51,248 nt of DNA from Zoogloeaceae bacterium (GTDB lineage Bacteria; Pseudomonadota; Gammaproteobacteria; Burkholderiales; Rhodocyclaceae): assembly GCA_031277315.1 (NCBI GenBank), contig JAITMP010000014.1, positions 1 through 51,248 on the forward strand. The letters run 5' to 3'. The notes beneath the pieces were generated by a model. The model had not been told where the DNA came from, searched no databases, and was given only the letters and a program-made list of their open reading frames with translations. The position numbers and the translations under genes were made by a program. Each line of letters begins with the position of its first letter. Position 1 is the stretch's first letter. Below, piece by piece: positions 47,326-51,248 of this stretch.

Positions 47326-47964
47326 CTATGTATCCTTGCGTTCCGCGCCCGCTTCCGCCCACTCGGCCTTGGCTTCGATGAGCGGTTTGATCGGCGACAG
47401 GGTGATGCGCTTGCGGTCAGGCTCGGCGCGCGGCAGGGCGACAGTTTCCGTCATCGTCGCCAGAGAGCGGCGCGCCAGATCCTGATACAGCGCCGTGCCT
47501 TCGATTTTCCAGTCCATTTCCTGCGCCGTCAGCTCGCGCACCACTCTGGCCGGAATGCCCGCCGCTAGGCTTCCGGGCGGCACCGTCATGCCGGCCTTGA
47601 CCAGCGCCATCGCGGCGACGATGGCGGATTCGCCGATCTCGGCCTTGTCCATCACCACCGCGTTCATGCCGACCAGCGCGTTGCGCCCGACGCGGCAGCA
47701 ATGCAGCACCGCGCCGTGACCGATATGGCCGTTTTCCTCGACCACGGTGTCGTAGGCGGGAAAGCCATGCACGACGCAGCCATCCTGAATGTTGGCGCCG
47801 CGCCCGATGAGGATGCGGCCAAAATCCCCGCGCAGGCAGGCATGCGGCCCGATGTAGCAATCCGGGCCGATAATCACGTCGCCGATCAGCACCGCCGAGG
47901 CATGGACAAACGCCGCCGGATCGACGACCGGCGTCACGCCCTCAAAGGAATACACTTTCACCAT
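47326..47964 (-). CDS. paaY: PaaY-like hexapeptide-repeat thioesterase
   Basis: A left-handed beta-helix protein of 212 residues related to gamma-carbonic anhydrases. LRGDFGRILIGRGANIQDG and CVVHGFPAYDTVVEENGHIG match PaaY, a hydrolase that rescues CoA from dead-end ring thioesters in phenylacetate breakdown. The metal-ligand His residues in VVHG, GHIGHG and VLHC are present. It is divergent from paaI, paaJ and paaK by 253 bp, supporting the assignment. Confidence 0.85.
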   Translation of the reverse strand: MVKVYSFEGVTPVVDPAAFVHASAVLIGDVIIGPDCYIGPHACLRGDFGRILIGRGANIQDGCVVHGFPAYDTVVEENGHIGHGAVLHCCRVGRNALVGMNAVVMDKAEIGESAIVAAMALVKAGMTVPPGSLAAGIPARVVRELTAQEMDWKIEGTALYQDLARRSLATMTETVALPRAEPDRKRITLSPIKPLIEAKAEWAEAGAERKDT

Positions 47965-48032
47965 ATCGAAAAGGAACCCGCTCCCGGGTTGTCTGCGCAG
48001 ACCGAATTATGTAGCATGGCGGCGGCAGCGTA

Positions 48033-48078
48033 AAATGATACTTATAAAAAGTTACGCCTCTTTATTTTTGTATCATTT
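48033..48078. promoter_or_regulatory. Inverted repeat between paaY and paaI
   Basis: AAATGATAC at 48033-48041 and its exact complement GTATCATTT at 48070-48078 stand 28 bp apart in the divergent promoter region. The spacing, about three and a half turns centre to centre, could suit a regulator acting on both promoters; a hairpin is the alternative. Confidence 0.45.
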
Positions 48079-48094
48079 CCGGTATTCTTGCGCA

Positions 48095-48126
48095 TTTGCC
48101 GCACTTGTAATTTGCCGCATTTGCAA
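48095..48126. repeat. Two adjacent 16-bp direct repeats
   Basis: TTTGCCGCACTTGTAA is directly followed by TTTGCCGCATTTGCAA, 14 of 16 bases the same, beside the inverted repeat in the paa promoter region. Confidence 0.85.
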
Positions 48127-48217
48127 TTTGTACTTGGTTTGCGTTTATCCGCGCCGGCGCCCGTGAACGGTCGCCGGGCATTGTCCGCGTCATGAAAGGG
48201 AAGGGGCATCGGGCGCC

Positions 48218-48691
48218 ATGAACGCCGCCGGCCAAACACAGCAACGGGCGCAGCAGCAGGCGCAGGAACTCGCCGAGGCCGTCGGCCGCGAGATGTATGC
48301 CAAGGATCGCGCCTTGCAGTTCCTCCGCGTCACGGTGGACGAGATCCGGCCCGGCTACGCCCGCGCGAGCCTGCGCGTCACCGCGGACATGGTGAACGGC
48401 CACGGCATATGCCACGGCGGTTTCATCTTCCTGCTGGCGGACGCGGCCTTCGCCTATTCCTCCAACAGCTACAACCACAACGCCGTCGCCTCGGGCTGCA
48501 CGATCGACTTTCTCGCCCCGGCCCATGTCGGCGACATGCTCACCGCCACGGCGGAGGAGCAGGCGCTCGCCGGCCGCAGCGGCATCTATGACATCGACGT
48601 GCGCAATCAGGATGACCGGCGCATCGCCCTGTTCCGTGGCAAATCGCACCGCATCGCGGGCGAAACAGTCAAAACAACCCAAGGAGAATGA
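48218..48691 (+). CDS. paaI: Phenylacetate-pathway thioesterase PaaI
   Basis: Hotdog-fold acyl-CoA thioesterase of 157 residues. GHGICHGGFIFLLADAAFAY contains the catalytic region of the PaaI group, and SGCTIDFLAPAHVGDML the conserved second half. It clears stalled hydroxyphenylacetyl-CoA type thioesters. GGGAAGGGG lies somewhat far upstream. Its stop is one base before the TTG start of paaJ. Confidence 0.92.
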   Translation: MNAAGQTQQRAQQQAQELAEAVGREMYAKDRALQFLRVTVDEIRPGYARASLRVTADMVNGHGICHGGFIFLLADAAFAYSSNSYNHNAVASGCTIDFLAPAHVGDMLTATAEEQALAGRSGIYDIDVRNQDDRRIALFRGKSHRIAGETVKTTQGE

Positions 48692-48692
48692 A

Positions 48693-49898
<1,206 letters not shown>

Positions 49899-49935
49899 AG
49901 ACAAGAAACACGGGAACGAACAAGGAGGAGACACC

Positions 49936-51246
49936 ATGCCAGTCAAGGCACCCAAACCCGGCGATCTGGAGCCGATTGAAACAGCCAGCCGCGACGAAAT
50001 CGCCGCCCTGCAATTGCAGCGCCTGAAGTGGTCGCTCAAGCACGCTTATGACAATGTGCCGCACTACCGCAGGAAATTCGACGCCGCCGGCGTCAGGCCG
50101 GAAGATCTGAAGCAGTTGTCCGATCTCGCCAAATTCCCGTTCACCACGAAACAGGATTTGCGCGAAAACTATCCGTTCGGAATGTTCGCCGTGCCGCGCG
50201 AGCGGGTTGTGCGCATCCACGCTTCCAGCGGCACCACCGGCAAGCCGACTGTGGTCAGCTACACCCAAAAGGACATCGACGACTGGGCCAACCTGATGGC
50301 GCGCTCGATCCGCGCCGGCGGCGGACGGCCCGGCGACATCGTGCACGTCGCCTACGGCTACGGCCTGTTTACCGGCGGCCTCGGCGCGCACTACGGCGCC
50401 GAGCGCCTCGGCTGCACCGTCATCCCGATGTCCGGTGGCCAGACCGAAAAACAGGTTCAACTGATCCTCGATTTCAAGCCGGACATCATCATGGTGACGC
50501 CCTCCTACAGCCTCGCCATCGCCGATGAGTTCGAGGCGCAGGGCCACGATCCGTCCAAGTGCTCGCTGTCGGTCGGCATCTTCGGCGCCGAGCCGTGGAC
50601 CAACCAGATGCGGACTGAAATCCAGAAGCGGCTCGGACTGGATGCCGTCGACATCTACGGCCTGTCCGAAGTGATGGGCCCCGGCGTCGCCAGCGAGTGC
50701 ATCGAAACCAAGGACGGCCTGGTGGTGTGGGAGGACTTTTTCTATCCCGAGATCATCGACCCGGCCACCGGCGAAGTGCAGCCCGACGGCGCCAGCGGCG
50801 AACTGGTGTTCACCTCGCTCGCCAAGGAGGCGCTGCCGATCATCCGCTACCGCACGCGCGATCTCACCCGCCTGCTGCAGCCGACCGCGCGCGCCTTCCG
50901 CCGCATGGACAAGATCACCGGCCGTTCCGACGACATGCTCATCATTCGCGGCGTCAACGTCTTCCCCACGCAAATCGAGGAATTGATCCTGAAGACGCCG
51001 AAGCTGGCGCCGCACTACGTGCTGGAAGTCTCCCGCCCCGAGCACATGGACGAACTGGACGTGCTGGTGGAAATGAAGCCGGAATTCTCGCAGGCAGCCG
51101 CCGACCAGCAGGAAGCCGCGCAGGAACTGAAACACCACATCAAGTCCTACATCGGCGTTTCCGCCAAGGTGCGCGTGGTGGGCCAGAACGCCATCGAGCG
51201 CTCGGTCGGCAAAGCCAAGCGCGTCATCGACAAACGGCCAAAATAA
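49936..51246 (+). CDS. paaK: Phenylacetate-CoA ligase
   Basis: ATP-dependent activation of phenylacetate to its CoA ester, the first step of the pathway. It has 436 residues; the AMP-binding loop SSGTTGKP is at 97-104, with YGLSEVMGPGVASEC and DMLIIRGVNVFPTQIE further on. GGAGGAG precedes the ATG. It lies 37 bp after paaJ, so paaI-paaJ-paaK form one transcript that may continue beyond the window. The frame ends two bases before the window edge. Confidence 0.97.
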   Translation: MPVKAPKPGDLEPIETASRDEIAALQLQRLKWSLKHAYDNVPHYRRKFDAAGVRPEDLKQLSDLAKFPFTTKQDLRENYPFGMFAVPRERVVRIHASSGTTGKPTVVSYTQKDIDDWANLMARSIRAGGGRPGDIVHVAYGYGLFTGGLGAHYGAERLGCTVIPMSGGQTEKQVQLILDFKPDIIMVTPSYSLAIADEFEAQGHDPSKCSLSVGIFGAEPWTNQMRTEIQKRLGLDAVDIYGLSEVMGPGVASECIETKDGLVVWEDFFYPEIIDPATGEVQPDGASGELVFTSLAKEALPIIRYRTRDLTRLLQPTARAFRRMDKITGRSDDMLIIRGVNVFPTQIEELILKTPKLAPHYVLEVSRPEHMDELDVLVEMKPEFSQAAADQQEAAQELKHHIKSYIGVSAKVRVVGQNAIERSVGKAKRVIDKRPK

Positions 51247-51248
51247 AC

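Overview
The window is about 51 kb of high-GC DNA from a Betaproteobacterium. The sdhCDAB-sdhE-gltA-odhAB-lpdA-zapE order, a type IV pilin with a sigma-54-like promoter, and phenylacetate genes beside sucCD suggest the Rhodocyclales or a near relative. This placement is inferred from gene content and order only. I see no rRNA, tRNA, CRISPR array, insertion sequence or prophage.

Layout. At 1-464 is the 5' end of a large secreted adhesin, read leftward and cut by the window edge, followed by 0.7 kb of AT-rich DNA. At 1196-13559, all on the minus strand, is one long central-carbon operon: sdhC, sdhD, sdhA, sdhB, sdhE, gltA, odhA, odhB, an unrecognised low-GC gene, lpdA and zapE. A GntR/HutC regulator (13672-14451) precedes it. 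Divergent from the regulator are mdh, a CitE-like lyase and acnB, ending in a clear terminator. Succinyl-CoA synthetase (sucCD) lies separately at 45-47 kb. Together these cover 2-oxoglutarate to citrate and isocitrate; isocitrate dehydrogenase and fumarase are not in the window.

The middle (19.6-28 kb) is a patchwork: a Fic AMPylase, a ClpX-like unfoldase without the zinc domain paired with a WYL regulator and a possible 22-residue membrane peptide, a secreted ankyrin protein opposite a TonB-like protein, a PemK/MazF-type toxin-antitoxin pair with a palindromic operator, a short-chain dehydrogenase, a CDP-alcohol phosphatidyltransferase and a metallo-beta-lactamase-fold hydrolase. Next come pyruvate carboxylase, 3-hydroxybutyryl-CoA dehydrogenase, biotin genes bioA-bioF-bioD with a coupled PIN-domain gene, oligoribonuclease, an M48 protease and rsgA. 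Biotin synthesis sits beside a biotin-dependent carboxylase.

The right part has an autotransporter, a cluster of palindromic repeats, a HAD phosphatase, a type IV pilin, a repeat-rich spacer, sucDC, and phenylacetate genes paaY, paaI, paaJ and paaK. The ring-epoxidase and ring-opening genes of that pathway are not in the window.

The most notable features are the ClpX-like/WYL/micropeptide group, the foreign-looking gene inside the odh operon, the operator and promoter between the GntR gene and mdh, and an unusual density of short tandem repeats (11, 12, 13 and 16 bp) in gene-start regions, including a 12-bp repeat that supplies four in-frame TTG codons at the start of rsgA.
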